A DNA stretch of 64,000 nt from Paracoccus denitrificans (GTDB lineage: Bacteria > Pseudomonadota > Alphaproteobacteria > Rhodobacterales > Rhodobacteraceae), in NCBI GenBank assembly GCA_005768755.1, contig VAFL01000010.1, positions 1 to 64,000 of the forward strand. The letters are read 5' to 3'. Positions 17,793-27,404 of this stretch are shown piece after piece (within the stretch, counting starts at the first letter, position 1; the number at the start of each line of letters is the position of its first letter). The translations under genes and the position numbers were made by a program. The notes below the pieces were generated by a model. The model was given only the letters and a program-made list of their open reading frames with translations, was not told the origin of the DNA and did not search any database.

Positions 17793-19087
17793 GCATCCAG
17801 ACGCTCGCTGATTTCTTCGCGAAGCCCTTCATCCTCGACCTCGTCAAGTGCGTCGGCCAGGAAGGACAGGATCATCAGCACAATGGCCCGGTTCTTCGGC
17901 ACCCCGCGCGAGCGCAGATAGAACAGCGCCGTCTCATCTATCGCGCCCGTGGTCGAGCCGTGGCTGCATTTCACGTCGTCCGCATAGATTTCCAGTTCCG
18001 GCTTGCCAAGGAACTGGCTGTCGTCATCCAGCAACAATGCCTGGCTGATCTGGTAACCATCCGTCTTCTGCGCCCCAGGCTTGACCAGGATCTTGCCCTG
18101 GAACACGCCGACCGCGCCGTTCTTCAGAACCTTCTTGAAGACCTGCCGGCTTTCGCAGCGCTGCGCGTCATGGGTCACGAACACCGTGTCATCGTGGTGA
18201 AACGGGCCGCTTTTGGCATCGCCCAGAACGGCAGCTGCGACATGTGCGATCGCATCGTCGCCGACGAATTCAATGACGGCCTCGTGGCGCATCAGCGTGC
18301 CATTGACCGAAAGCTCGAAACTCTTGAACGAGGCTTCCGCGCCGACACGGGCGAAGATGGCGGAAAAGCCAAGCTTCTGATGACCGGCGCGCTTGGCGGC
18401 GATGTGGTTCAGCCTGCCACCCTGCCCGACATCGACTTCGGTCACACCGTTCGAACGCGCACCGACCATGCCGGTTTCAAGCACCGTCAGTTCTGCGCCC
18501 GGCTCGACCTTGATGACATTGTGCCAGCTGACATCGGCTTCGGCGCTGGCACGACGATGGATGATGTGGACGGGCTTTGCGGGTTTGCCCGTCACGCGGA
18601 TCAGCACCCCGTCCTGGGCAATGACAGTGTTCAAAGCTGCGAAGGGGCGTTCGACCGGGCTTTGGCCGGCGGCCTCAAGCCTGCCGTAAAGCCCCGCCGC
18701 CCAGTGATCGGCTTGCTGATCGGCCTGCGACAGAATGTCGATCTCGACCCCTTCCAGCGCCAGATCGGACGAGGCGGCAGCATCGAACCGCCCATCGACG
18801 AAGACCAGAACCAGCCGATCGCGTTCGGTAAACAGGGGCGAATCCGGCGATTTTTCTTCAATCGGGATGGGCTGCGGCACAGTTGCATTGAACGGGCGCG
18901 GATCGGTGAAACGCCAGTATTCGTCGCGCGGGTGCGGCAAGCCCATCGCATTCAGACGCGCCAACGCATCGGCGCGGGCGGTCGCGGTGAAGCCGCCCTG
19001 CGGCAGCGACAGCCCTTCCAGCCGAAGGCTGAGCGCGTCAGCTTCCGGCGCGGCGGCGGCGCGGGTCTTGACGGCAGCCTCGGACAT
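17771..19087 (-). CDS. sufD: Fe-S cluster scaffold component SufD
   Basis: Protein of 438 residues, homologous to SufB in its C-terminal beta-helix. Family blocks include RFTDPRPF near residue 41, the core segment SHGSTTGAIDETALFYLRSRG containing the conserved Cys-His at its start, and the helical C-terminus. With SufB and SufC it forms the SufBC2D scaffold that builds Fe-S clusters in the cytoplasm. It starts on the base shared with the sufC stop and runs into the downstream membrane protein gene. Confidence 0.95.
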   Translation of the reverse strand: MSEAAVKTRAAAAPEADALSLRLEGLSLPQGGFTATARADALARLNAMGLPHPRDEYWRFTDPRPFNATVPQPIPIEEKSPDSPLFTERDRLVLVFVDGRFDAAASSDLALEGVEIDILSQADQQADHWAAGLYGRLEAAGQSPVERPFAALNTVIAQDGVLIRVTGKPAKPVHIIHRRASAEADVSWHNVIKVEPGAELTVLETGMVGARSNGVTEVDVGQGGRLNHIAAKRAGHQKLGFSAIFARVGAEASFKSFELSVNGTLMRHEAVIEFVGDDAIAHVAAAVLGDAKSGPFHHDDTVFVTHDAQRCESRQVFKKVLKNGAVGVFQGKILVKPGAQKTDGYQISQALLLDDDSQFLGKPELEIYADDVKCSHGSTTGAIDETALFYLRSRGVPKNRAIVLMILSFLADALDEVEDEGLREEISERLDAWLTRHA

Positions 19088-19842
19088 CAGCCGACCTCCG
19101 CCAGAATGTCGGCATAGCCGTTCTTTTCGACCTCAAGCGCCAGTTCAGGGCCACCCGACTTAACGATCTTTCCATCGGCCATGATATGAACAACGTCCGG
19201 CTGAATATGGTCCAGCAGACGCTGATAGTGCGTGATGATCAGGAATGCGCGGTCAGGACTGCGCAGCGCGTTCACCCCGTCAGCCACCAAGCGCATCGCA
19301 TCGACGTCGAGGCCGGAATCGGTCTCGTCAAGGATGCACATCTGCGGCTCCAACAGAGCCATCTGCAGGATTTCGTTGCGCTTCTTTTCTCCGCCCGAGA
19401 AGCCGACATTCACCGGCCGTTTCAGCATATCGGCGTCGATATTCAGCGTCTTCGCCTTCTCGCGCACCAGCTTCAGGAAATCGGCGGCCGAAAGCTCGTC
19501 CTCGCCGCGGGCCTTGCGCTGCGCATTGGCGGCCGTACGCAGGAAGGTCATATTTCCGACACCGGGAATTTCGACCGGATACTGGAACGCCAGGAACAAG
19601 CCAGCGGCGGCACGTTCTTCCGGTTCCATGTCCAGCAGGTCCTGACCGTTCAGCGTGGCAGAGCCCTCCGTGACCTCATAGCCGTCGCGGCCCGACAGGA
19701 CATATGACGTCGTGGACTTGCCCGAGCCGTTCGGCCCCATGATCGCATGGACCTCGCCCGCAGGCACGGTCAGCGTCACGCCTTTGAGGATCTGCTTGTC
19801 CTCGTCTTCCAGCTTGGCGTGCAAATTTTCGATCTTAAGCAT
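19087..19842 (-). CDS. sufC: Fe-S assembly ATPase SufC
   Basis: ABC-type ATPase of 251 residues. Walker A is GPNGSGKS at 36-43, the signature is GFSGGEKKR (the SufC variant of LSGGQ), and Walker B is ILDETDSGLD. It powers conformational change of the SufBC2D scaffold. Its downstream neighbour sufD overlaps by one base. Upstream, a short ORF separates it from sufB. Confidence 0.96.
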   Translation of the reverse strand: MLKIENLHAKLEDEDKQILKGVTLTVPAGEVHAIMGPNGSGKSTTSYVLSGRDGYEVTEGSATLNGQDLLDMEPEERAAAGLFLAFQYPVEIPGVGNMTFLRTAANAQRKARGEDELSAADFLKLVREKAKTLNIDADMLKRPVNVGFSGGEKKRNEILQMALLEPQMCILDETDSGLDVDAMRLVADGVNALRSPDRAFLIITHYQRLLDHIQPDVVHIMADGKIVKSGGPELALEVEKNGYADILAEVG

Positions 19843-19854
19843 AGTTGTATCCCG

Positions 19855-20085
19855 TTAATGCGAAGACGGCTTGAGCATGGCATGCTTCGAAAGCCGCATC
19901 CGTTTGCGTACTTCAGTTCCATACGAAGCGCGACCGGTGCCCGCCCCAGCGATTGCGTTGATCGGATGAGGGGCCGATGCCTCGGAACACCCGATACCGA
20001 ACGAATGAATGGCCAAGGTGACCTCCTGCTTTCGTACGGTCGCGTAGCGGTGCCAAAGCTTTTCGCTCAGCTCATCGGCAGCCAT
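19855..20085 (-). CDS. Possible small protein between sufB and sufC
   Basis: ORF of 76 codons whose ATG follows directly on the sufB stop (TGA-ATG) and which ends 12 bases before sufC. The N-terminal 30 residues (MAADELSEKLWHRYATVRKQ) could be an amphipathic helix; the rest is basic and has no motif. The position, filling the gap exactly, supports translation by reinitiation, but I recognise no family and the composition is only moderately protein-like. It could equally be an intercistronic spacer. Confidence 0.4.
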   Translation of the reverse strand: MAADELSEKLWHRYATVRKQEVTLAIHSFGIGCSEASAPHPINAIAGAGTGRASYGTEVRKRMRLSKHAMLKPSSH

Positions 20086-21606
20086 TCAGCCCACACTCCC
20101 CTCAAGGCTGATGGCGACCAGCGACTGCGCCTCCATGGCGAATTCCATCGGCAGGGCCTGCAGCACCTCCTTGGCGAAACCGTTGACGATCAGGGCGATC
20201 GCCTCCTCTTCGTCCATACCGCGCTGGCGGCAATAGAACAGCTGTTCGTCATCGACCTTGGACGTCGTCGCCTCATGTTCGACCCGAGACGAGGAATTCT
20301 TGACCTCGATATAAGGCACAGTGTGTGCGCCGCATTTGTCGCCGATCAGCAGGCTGTCGCATTGCGTATAGTTGCGGCTGTTGGTCGCCTTGGGATGCAT
20401 CGCCACGCGCCCGCGATAGGTATTCTGCGCCTGACCGGCCGAAATCCCTTTCGAAACAATGCGTGAGCGCGTGTTCTTGCCAAGATGCAGCATCTTGGTG
20501 CCCGTATCGGCCTGCTGGTGATTATTGGTTATGGCGATCGAATAGAACTCACCCTGACTGTCATCGCCGCGCAGGATGCAGGACGGGTATTTCCAGGTGA
20601 TCGCCGAACCGGTTTCGACCTGCGTCCACATCACCTTCGCACGGTCCTCGCGGCAATCGGCACGCTTGGTGACGAAGTTGTAGATGCCGCCCTTGCCATC
20701 CTCGTCGCCGGGGAACCAGTTCTGGACAGTCGAGTACTTTACTTCGGCATCCTCCAGCACAACAATTTCCACGACCGCGGCATGAAGCTGGGCGGTGTCA
20801 CGCTTCGGCGCCGTACATCCTTCGAGATAGCTGACGTAAGACCCTTTATCTGCAATGATAAGTGTCCGCTCGAACTGGCCGGTGTTCTCGGCATTGATGC
20901 GGAAATAGGTCGATAACTCCATCGGGCTGCGCACGCCCGGCGGGATATAAACGAACGACCCGTCCGAGAAGACGGCGCTGTTCAGTGCGGAATAGAAATT
21001 GTCGCCCTGCGGCACGACACTGCCCAGATATTTCTTCACCAGCTCAGGATGTTCACGGATCGCTTCCGAGATGGAACAGAAGATCACGCCCGCCTTGGCC
21101 AGTTCGTCCTTGAAGGTGGTTCCGACGCTGACGCTGTCGAAGACGGCATCGACGGCCACCTTGCGTCCGGCGGCAGGTGCGGCTTCGGCGCCTTCGACGC
21201 CCGCCAGAATCATCTGCTCCTTCAGCGGGATGCCCAGCTTTTCGTAAGTCGCCAGCAGCTTCGGATCGACCTCATCCAGCGATTTCGGTTTCACTTCCAT
21301 GCTTTTCGGACGGGCGTAATAATACTGTTCCTGAAAATCGATATCAGGAATGTCCAGCATCGCCCATTCCGGCAGGCTCATCTGCTGCCAACGCCGGAAC
21401 GCCTTCAGACGCCATTCCAGCATCCATTCCGGTTCTTCATTCTTCTGAGAGATGAGACGGACGATCTCTTCGTTGATGCCCTTGGGGGCATAGTCCATCT
21501 CGATCTCGGTATCCCAGCCATATTTGTAGCTGCCCATATTCGCGACGGTTTCGACCGTTTCGCGGTCGACACCTTCGCGCACTTCAAGATCGGTGGTCCC
21601 GTTCAT
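20086..21606 (-). CDS. sufB: Fe-S cluster scaffold SufB
   Basis: SufB of 506 residues, the main scaffold on which Fe-S clusters form. Conserved blocks include YKYGWDTEIEMDYAPKG near the N-terminus, EGCTAPKRDTAQLHAAVVEI, YSTVQNWFPGDEDG and NSRNYTQCDSLLIGDKCGAHTVPY with its cysteines. The C-terminal region has SRVEHEATTSKVDDEQ. It lies 31 bases behind the upstream desulfurase gene in the same operon. Confidence 0.97.
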   Translation of the reverse strand: MNGTTDLEVREGVDRETVETVANMGSYKYGWDTEIEMDYAPKGINEEIVRLISQKNEEPEWMLEWRLKAFRRWQQMSLPEWAMLDIPDIDFQEQYYYARPKSMEVKPKSLDEVDPKLLATYEKLGIPLKEQMILAGVEGAEAAPAAGRKVAVDAVFDSVSVGTTFKDELAKAGVIFCSISEAIREHPELVKKYLGSVVPQGDNFYSALNSAVFSDGSFVYIPPGVRSPMELSTYFRINAENTGQFERTLIIADKGSYVSYLEGCTAPKRDTAQLHAAVVEIVVLEDAEVKYSTVQNWFPGDEDGKGGIYNFVTKRADCREDRAKVMWTQVETGSAITWKYPSCILRGDDSQGEFYSIAITNNHQQADTGTKMLHLGKNTRSRIVSKGISAGQAQNTYRGRVAMHPKATNSRNYTQCDSLLIGDKCGAHTVPYIEVKNSSSRVEHEATTSKVDDEQLFYCRQRGMDEEEAIALIVNGFAKEVLQALPMEFAMEAQSLVAISLEGSVG

Positions 21607-21637
21607 CCTTTATCCTTCCTCGGGCTGGCCCCTGGGG

Positions 21638-22678
21638 CTAGCCATTCCTGTCGCGCCAGCGTCCATACGCGCTTTCCCACGCATCCGCAAATCGGTTCAT
21701 CTGATCGTCACCCAAAGCCGGGCTTATCGAAATGCGGATCGCTGACTGCGCTGTCTGATCGTCAAAACCCATCGCCTGAAGGGTTCCGCTTGCGCGTATC
21801 TTGCCAGACGAACACGCCGATCCTGCGGAAATGGCAAAGCCCGCCAGATCCATCTGCATGACCTGCGTTTCACCCTTCCACCCTGATGTAAGAATGCACG
21901 TCGTGTTCGGCAAGCGCGGCGCCGCTTTTCCTGCAATCAACGCATCTGGCGCGATGTCCAGCAGGCGGGCCTCCAGCGCGTCGCGCCGCGCCTCGACCTC
22001 GGCCCAAAGGCCCGCTTCCAGATCGGACTGTGCGGCCTTCGCCGCTGCTGCAAAGCCAAGAATGCCGATGAAGTTCTCGGTCCCGCCGCGTCGGCCCTGT
22101 TCCTGACCACCGCCGCGCATACGGGCCTCGATCTCGGTTCCCTTCTTCAGAATCAGCGCACCCACGCCCTTCGGGCCGCCCAACTTATGCGCGCTGACAA
22201 AGCCGGCTGTCAGGTCCAGCCAGTTGAAGGCGAAAGGTACCTTGCCGAAGGCCTGCGTAAGATCGGATGATGCCAGCCCCGCTGGCAGCTTCTGAATGAC
22301 GCCGGTTTCGTTATTGGCCAGTTGCAGCGTCGCGCGCGCCGGTTCCGGAACAGAGACAATCCCATCGCGGTGCACGACCAGATCATCCTCGCACCATGCC
22401 TTAACGGCGCTGTGTTCAACAGGCGCGCAGTGGATCCCCTGCCCGGCCAACACCATGGCTGCCGCTTCAGTGGTGCCCGACGTGAAGATCACATCGGCCC
22501 CTTCCGCGCCAAGCGCGGCGGCGATATCTTCGCGCGCGCGTTCCATCGCCATCTTGGCAGCGCGCCCCTCGGTATGGACCGAGGACGGATTGCCCGCGAT
22601 ATCCATCGCCGCGATCATCGCGGCCTTTACCTCGTCCCGCAGCGGAGTTGTGGCATTCCAGTCCAGATATTCGCGCAT
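21638..22678 (-). CDS. Cysteine desulfurase, IscS/NifS-like (group I)
   Basis: PLP enzyme of 346 residues, shorter than classical IscS (about 404). The start MREYLDWNATTPLR matches the family opening (YLD-x-x-AT-x-P). K165 in VSAHKLGGPKG binds PLP and C289 in SAGSACSSG is the persulfide cysteine. RRGGTEN is also conserved. Its ATG overlaps the coaBC stop, so the two are coupled. In relatives a gene like this directly follows iscR; here iscR is at about 50 kb. Confidence 0.9.
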   Translation of the reverse strand: MREYLDWNATTPLRDEVKAAMIAAMDIAGNPSSVHTEGRAAKMAMERAREDIAAALGAEGADVIFTSGTTEAAAMVLAGQGIHCAPVEHSAVKAWCEDDLVVHRDGIVSVPEPARATLQLANNETGVIQKLPAGLASSDLTQAFGKVPFAFNWLDLTAGFVSAHKLGGPKGVGALILKKGTEIEARMRGGGQEQGRRGGTENFIGILGFAAAAKAAQSDLEAGLWAEVEARRDALEARLLDIAPDALIAGKAAPRLPNTTCILTSGWKGETQVMQMDLAGFAISAGSACSSGKIRASGTLQAMGFDDQTAQSAIRISISPALGDDQMNRFADAWESAYGRWRDRNG

Positions 22679-23913
22679 TACAGCGCCTCCGCGATCCGGT
22701 TGGCCAGCCTGCGCGCCACCTCGGTCTTGCCCATGCGCGGCCAATCCTCGGCACCTGTGTCAGAGATCAGCGTGACGGTATTATCTGAACCGCCGAATGT
22801 GCCCGTCCCGGCCGAGACATCATTCGCGACGATCCAGTCGGCGCCCTTGCGCAGCCGCTTGGCCGTTGCGTTGGCAACAACGTCATCAGTTTCGGCGGCG
22901 AATCCGATCACGAGTTTCGGACGGCGCGTCTTCAACTGGCTGACCCAGGCCAGAATGTCCGGATTTTCCGCAAACTCCAGCACCGGCATTCCGTCCCGGC
23001 CCTTCTTCATCTTGCGCTCCGCCCGGTTCGAGACCTTCCAGTCAGCAACCGCTGCCGCCATCACCGCCGCATCGGCAGGAAGTGCTGCCTCAAAGGCGGC
23101 GCGCATTTCATCAGCGGTTTGAATGCGGATCACCTCGACCCCGTCAGGCGGCGGCACCGTCGCCGGGCCGGTGACAAAACTGACCTTCGCGCCCAGATCT
23201 CGCAAGGCCGCCGCTATTGCGGTGCCCTGCGCACCAGACGAATGGTTGGAAATGTAGCGCACCGGGTCAATCGGCTCCATCGTGGGACCAGAGGTGACGA
23301 TGACATGCCTGCCAGAAAGCGGCCGCGCCGCAACATCGGGCCCAAGGCGCAAAGGTCCGGGCCGCACGGCCGTGTCCAGGGATTCGCGGATTGCGGCAAG
23401 TATCGCCTCTGGCTCTGCCATGCGGCCGGGGCCGAACTCTCCGCAGGCCATATCGCCGTCATCCGGACCAACGGTCAGGATGCCATCGCCCCGCAGCAGC
23501 GCCAGATTGCGCTGTGTTGCGGGATGATTCCACATCCGCACGTTCATCGCTGGCGCAATCAGCACCCTCTTGTCCGTTGCCATCAGCAGGGTCGAGGCGA
23601 GATCATTGGCCAGCCCACCCGCCATCTTCGCCATCAGATCGGCCGTGGCCGGCGCCACGACGACCAGATCGGCATCGCGTGACAGTTGTATATGGCCCAT
23701 CTCGGCTTCCCGCGTCAGATCGAACAGGTCGCGATGGACATCTTCTGCGGCAAGGGCAGCCACCGACAGGGGCGTTACAAATTCCTCTGCCGCGCGGGTC
23801 AGCACCGGCACGACGCGAAACCCCTCGCGACGCAGATCGCGGATCAGCGTCAGCGACTTGTATGCCGCGATGCCGCCGCCAATGACAAGAAGAATACGGC
23901 TGCCTTGCATCAT
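22678..23913 (-). CDS. coaBC: Bifunctional phosphopantothenoylcysteine decarboxylase / synthetase
   Basis: Coenzyme A biosynthesis enzyme of about 411 residues. The N-terminal flavoprotein (CoaC) shows GGGIAAYKSLTLIRDLR, the active-site region MGHIQLSRDADLVVVAPATAD and the PAMN motif (APAMNVRMW). The CoaB half shows VTSGPTMEPIDPVRYISNHSSG, the peptide AAAVADWK and KLVIGFAAET. Two adjacent ATGs are possible; the in-frame extension upstream lacks family character. It is the first gene of the leftward operon that continues into the suf genes and is divergent from comM. Confidence 0.95.
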   Translation of the reverse strand: MMQGSRILLVIGGGIAAYKSLTLIRDLRREGFRVVPVLTRAAEEFVTPLSVAALAAEDVHRDLFDLTREAEMGHIQLSRDADLVVVAPATADLMAKMAGGLANDLASTLLMATDKRVLIAPAMNVRMWNHPATQRNLALLRGDGILTVGPDDGDMACGEFGPGRMAEPEAILAAIRESLDTAVRPGPLRLGPDVAARPLSGRHVIVTSGPTMEPIDPVRYISNHSSGAQGTAIAAALRDLGAKVSFVTGPATVPPPDGVEVIRIQTADEMRAAFEAALPADAAVMAAAVADWKVSNRAERKMKKGRDGMPVLEFAENPDILAWVSQLKTRRPKLVIGFAAETDDVVANATAKRLRKGADWIVANDVSAGTGTFGGSDNTVTLISDTGAEDWPRMGKTEVARRLANRIAEAL

Positions 23914-24046
23914 CGCCCCCGTTGTAAGTCCTGAAATGCAGATAGGCCAACCGACGTCGATCGGCAAGAAATGCCGCCACACGACACCGACGTTAACCTT
24001 TCTTTAAGCGTGAACACGCTAGCTTGCCCGAAGGACAGGGCGAAAC

Positions 24047-25570
24047 ATGACAGCAATTGCGTATACGGTGGCTTTCGAGGGGGTCGAAGGCCGGCTGGTC
24101 GAAGTTCAGGCCTCGGTCAGCGCAGGCCTGCCATCATTTGCAATTGTCGGCCTTCCCGACAAGGCCGTTTCCGAGGCGCGCGAAAGGGTAAGGGCTGCGT
24201 TCAATGCCCTGTCCATTGCCATGCCGTCAAAGCGCATCACGGTGAACCTTTCGCCGGCCGACCTGCCGAAGGAAGGCTCTCACTTCGACCTGCCGATTGC
24301 GCTCGCCGTGCTGGCAGCGCTTGACATTCTGCCGGCCGAGGCGCTGTCGGCAGTGGTTTCATTGGGCGAACTCGCACTCGACGGCCGGCTGGTTGCGGTG
24401 GTGGGGGCCCTGCCTGCGGCAATGGCGGCGGCGGAAGACGATCGCGCACTTCTCTGCCCGGCTCAATGCGGTGCCGAGGCAGCCTGGGTCGGAAGCGTCC
24501 CGGTTTTCGCCGCCGGCCATCTGCGCCAGGTCATAGATCATCTCAACGATCGGGCACCGTTGCCCGCTGCGCGTCCGGGACAGGTCACCGCGCCGGTACA
24601 GAAGGGCGACCTGCGCGACGTCAAGGGTCAGGAACGCGCGAAACGTGCATTGGAAATCGCAGCGGCGGGGCGTCATCACCTGCTGATGATCGGCCCGCCA
24701 GGGTCCGGGAAATCCATGCTCGCCGCGCGCTTGCCCGGCCTTATGCCAGCGCTGAGTGCGGCAGAGGCTTTGGAAACCTCGATGATCCATTCGCTTGCCG
24801 GGCTGCTGAAAGAGGGCGGAATTCCGCGTCACGCGCCCTATCGCGACCCCCATCACACAGCGTCCATGGCCGCCATCGTCGGCGGCGGCCGCGGCGCACG
24901 ACCCGGAGAGGTCAGTCTGGCCCATAACGGTGTTCTGTTTCTTGACGAGTTGCCGGAATTCTCGCGCCAGGTTCTGGAAACGCTTCGCCAACCGATTGAA
25001 ACCGGCGAAATCGTCGTCGCCCGGGCAAACGCGCATATCCGCTATCCCTGCCGCTTCCTGCTTGTTGCAGCGGCCAACCCCTGTCGATGCGGCCACCTTG
25101 CCGACGCCGCGCGTGCCTGCGCCCGTGTTCCAGTTTGTGGCGCCGACTACCTTGGCAAGATCTCAGGCCCCCTGATGGACCGCTTCGATCTGCGGATCGA
25201 GGTGCCTGCCGTTGGGTTTGGCGAACTGGATCTTCCCGCCGCCGGCGAGCACTCCTGCGAAATCGCTGCCCGGGTAGCTGCTGCACGGGATCTGCAACAG
25301 AAGCGCCTTCGGTCCCTGTACCCGGACGGCGACGCAAGATCGAACGCGGACATGCCGGCCGCGCTGCTTGACCAGATTGCCGCCCCTGACAGTGACGGGC
25401 GCGCGCTTTTGCAGCGTGCCTCGGAAAAGCTGGGTCTGACGGCGCGGGGCTATCACCGCATCCTGCGCACCGCGCGGACAATCGCCGACCTTGATCGAAG
25501 CGACAGGGTTCACGCCAATCACCTTGCGGAAGCGATCAGCTATCGCCTGCCCTTCATGCCCGGCATCTAG
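24047..25570 (+). CDS. comM: ComM/YifB-type AAA+ ATPase (Mg-chelatase subunit I-like)
   Basis: Protein of 507 residues. An N-terminal ChlI-type domain (MTAIAYTVAFEGVEG, LPSFAIVGLPDKAV, KRITVNLSPADLPKEG) precedes a AAA+ domain with Walker A GPPGSGKS at 216-223 and Walker B VLFLDELPEF. A cysteine-rich insert (NPCRCGHLADAARACARVPVC) and a C-terminal domain complete the family layout. ComM is a hexameric helicase that promotes branch migration during integration of transformed DNA. Monocistronic here and divergent from coaBC. Confidence 0.93.
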   Translation: MTAIAYTVAFEGVEGRLVEVQASVSAGLPSFAIVGLPDKAVSEARERVRAAFNALSIAMPSKRITVNLSPADLPKEGSHFDLPIALAVLAALDILPAEALSAVVSLGELALDGRLVAVVGALPAAMAAAEDDRALLCPAQCGAEAAWVGSVPVFAAGHLRQVIDHLNDRAPLPAARPGQVTAPVQKGDLRDVKGQERAKRALEIAAAGRHHLLMIGPPGSGKSMLAARLPGLMPALSAAEALETSMIHSLAGLLKEGGIPRHAPYRDPHHTASMAAIVGGGRGARPGEVSLAHNGVLFLDELPEFSRQVLETLRQPIETGEIVVARANAHIRYPCRFLLVAAANPCRCGHLADAARACARVPVCGADYLGKISGPLMDRFDLRIEVPAVGFGELDLPAAGEHSCEIAARVAAARDLQQKRLRSLYPDGDARSNADMPAALLDQIAAPDSDGRALLQRASEKLGLTARGYHRILRTARTIADLDRSDRVHANHLAEAISYRLPFMPGI

Positions 25571-26373
25571 ACCATTGCCGCAATGTTGCGGACGAGTTGT
25601 CGTCAAATCGTACCAGAAAGCACCAGGTCGCTGCGTCGACCGGCCCCACTGCGGTTAGTGGTCAAACGTCGGTCTGCATGTTTCAACGCATAGGCTGCTT
25701 ACGCGCTGCAAATCCTGCCTCACTGTCTGAGACCACCGGTTGAAGGTGGCAATGACAGAAGGCGCAAGGCCGCCGCAACCAACCGATCTGGAATGCCAGC
25801 AGGTGGACTGCTTGACTGTGCTATGGGCACCCGCCCGACGCCGTTCAGCGCCGCATCGCCAAATCTTCCGACCGCACAAGCGACTACGGTCGAGACTGCT
25901 TCGCGCCCAATGGCGCGCGGCGTCCAGTTCGCGATCTATCGCGGCACCGGAAGACAGGCATTTTATGCGGAATTCGCTTTGACATGCCCTCCGATGCCAG
26001 CGTTCGTGAAGCGCTGACCTGACAAGCCCAACCATCTGCGTCGTTCCGAGTACCGGAAGTCAGCAAGAGAAATCATGTTCACGGTGAATGTGCAGACAAA
26101 GCGCATGTGCATGGAGGCTAAGGCAAAGGTCGTTATTCGGACGGTGACGAATGGCTTTACGCAAAGTTAACGGAGGTCATGGCAGTTCAGAACCCTGCGT
26201 GCACGCACAATGGGTTAGGCAATCCTGCCACAAACGAATACAGCTGCTACGTCGGGTCCGAACAGGCAGGCAGTTTCGGCATGCACGCGCGCCCACATGC
26301 CGGCGCGGAACAGCGTGACAGCCGATTACGAGCGATCAACTGCGCCGAAAATCCGCCCGAAACGTGAATGCAC
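25571..26373. other. Long gene-free stretch between comM and gshB
   Basis: About 800 bases in a genome that otherwise packs genes tightly. Short ORFs exist on both strands (largest 126 codons on the minus strand at 25655-26035), but their translations are rich in Arg, Trp, Cys and Ser, have no motif and lack convincing ribosome binding sites. I see no tRNA, terminal inverted repeats or transposase remnant. It could be a decayed gene, an insertion relic or an untranslated RNA. Confidence 0.4.
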
Positions 26374-27318
26374 TCAGCGCGTCAACTTTCTTTCAATGGC
26401 TTCCCAGATCTTGGCTGCCCCGTTCACGCCGTCGAACCGCTCCAACTCCTGCAGCCCGGTGGGCGACGTGACATTGATTTCGGTCAGCCAGCCGTCAATG
26501 ACATCTATCCCAGTAAACAAAAGACCCTTTTCGCGCAGGACTGAACCAATTCGTTCGCAGATCTCAACTTCTCGCGGGGTCAGTTCGGTCTGTTCGGGGC
26601 GCCCGCCGACATGCATATTCGAACGGGCTTCGCCGCTTGCCGGTACGCGGTTGATTGCGCCGATCGGCTCTCCATCGACAAGAATGATCCGCTTGTCGCC
26701 ATTCTTCACCGCCGGAAGAAACCGCTGCACGATGACGGGTTCGCGGTTCATCCCGGCAAACAGCTCAAGCAGCGACGAGAGGTTGGGATCTTCGGGCGAA
26801 AGATGAAACACGCCGGCCCCGCCATTCCCGTAAAGCGGCTTTACGATGATATCGCCATGCTTAGCGCGGAATTCGCGAATTTCGCCCAGGTCACGGGTGA
26901 TCAGCGTTTCGGGCGTCAGGTCGGGAAAATCCAGAACCATAAGCTTTTCAGGACTGTTGCGGACCCAGAACGGATCATTCACCACCAGCGTTTCATCCCG
27001 GACGCGGTCAAGCAGATGGGTCGAGGTCACGTAGCCCATATCGAAGGGTGGGTCCTGCCGCAGCCAGATCACATCGAAATCGGTCAACTCGACCGTGGCC
27101 CAATCGCCGAAATCGACATGGTTGCCCTTTTCCCTGCGAAGCGTGATCGGTCGGCCCTGGGCATAAACGCGTCCTTCGCGATAGCTCAGCTTATCAACGG
27201 TATACTGAAAAAGGCGGTGGCCACGCGCTTCTGCCTCGATCCCGATCCGGAACGTGCTGTCGCCTTCTATGGCAACGTTTTCGATCGGGTCCATCTGCAG
27301 GGCAACATACAGACTCAT
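26374..27318 (-). CDS. gshB: Glutathione synthetase
   Basis: ATP-grasp ligase of 314 residues joining gamma-glutamylcysteine and glycine. The start MSLYVALQMDPIENV is the usual family opening. Visible blocks are LRQDPPFDMGYVTSTHLLD, VVNDPFWVRNSPEKL, the ATP-binding loop PLYGNGGAGVFHL, and NGDKRIILVDGEPIGAINRVP with DEP-like metal ligands, ending in EINVTSPTGLQELERFDG. It follows yraN at 86 bases on the same strand. Extension upstream to 27513 is possible in frame but not family-like. Confidence 0.96.
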   Translation of the reverse strand: MSLYVALQMDPIENVAIEGDSTFRIGIEAEARGHRLFQYTVDKLSYREGRVYAQGRPITLRREKGNHVDFGDWATVELTDFDVIWLRQDPPFDMGYVTSTHLLDRVRDETLVVNDPFWVRNSPEKLMVLDFPDLTPETLITRDLGEIREFRAKHGDIIVKPLYGNGGAGVFHLSPEDPNLSSLLELFAGMNREPVIVQRFLPAVKNGDKRIILVDGEPIGAINRVPASGEARSNMHVGGRPEQTELTPREVEICERIGSVLREKGLLFTGIDVIDGWLTEINVTSPTGLQELERFDGVNGAAKIWEAIERKLTR

Positions 27319-27404
27319 GGCGTGATCCTCCGGTTTTGCCGCCTTTTCCGACGTTCCGGCGCCCAGTTCAAGTCGTGATCGGGTTACAGATCGTGCGCTT
27401 CTGT

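Noticed and set aside
25655..26035. 126-codon minus-strand ORF in the comM-gshB gap
   Set aside because: Composition is rich in Arg, Trp, Cys and Ser, with no ribosome binding site and no recognised motif.
26179..26367. 62-codon plus-strand ORF before gshB
   Set aside because: Low-quality translation, no Shine-Dalgarno sequence, and it ends next to the convergent gshB without any domain.
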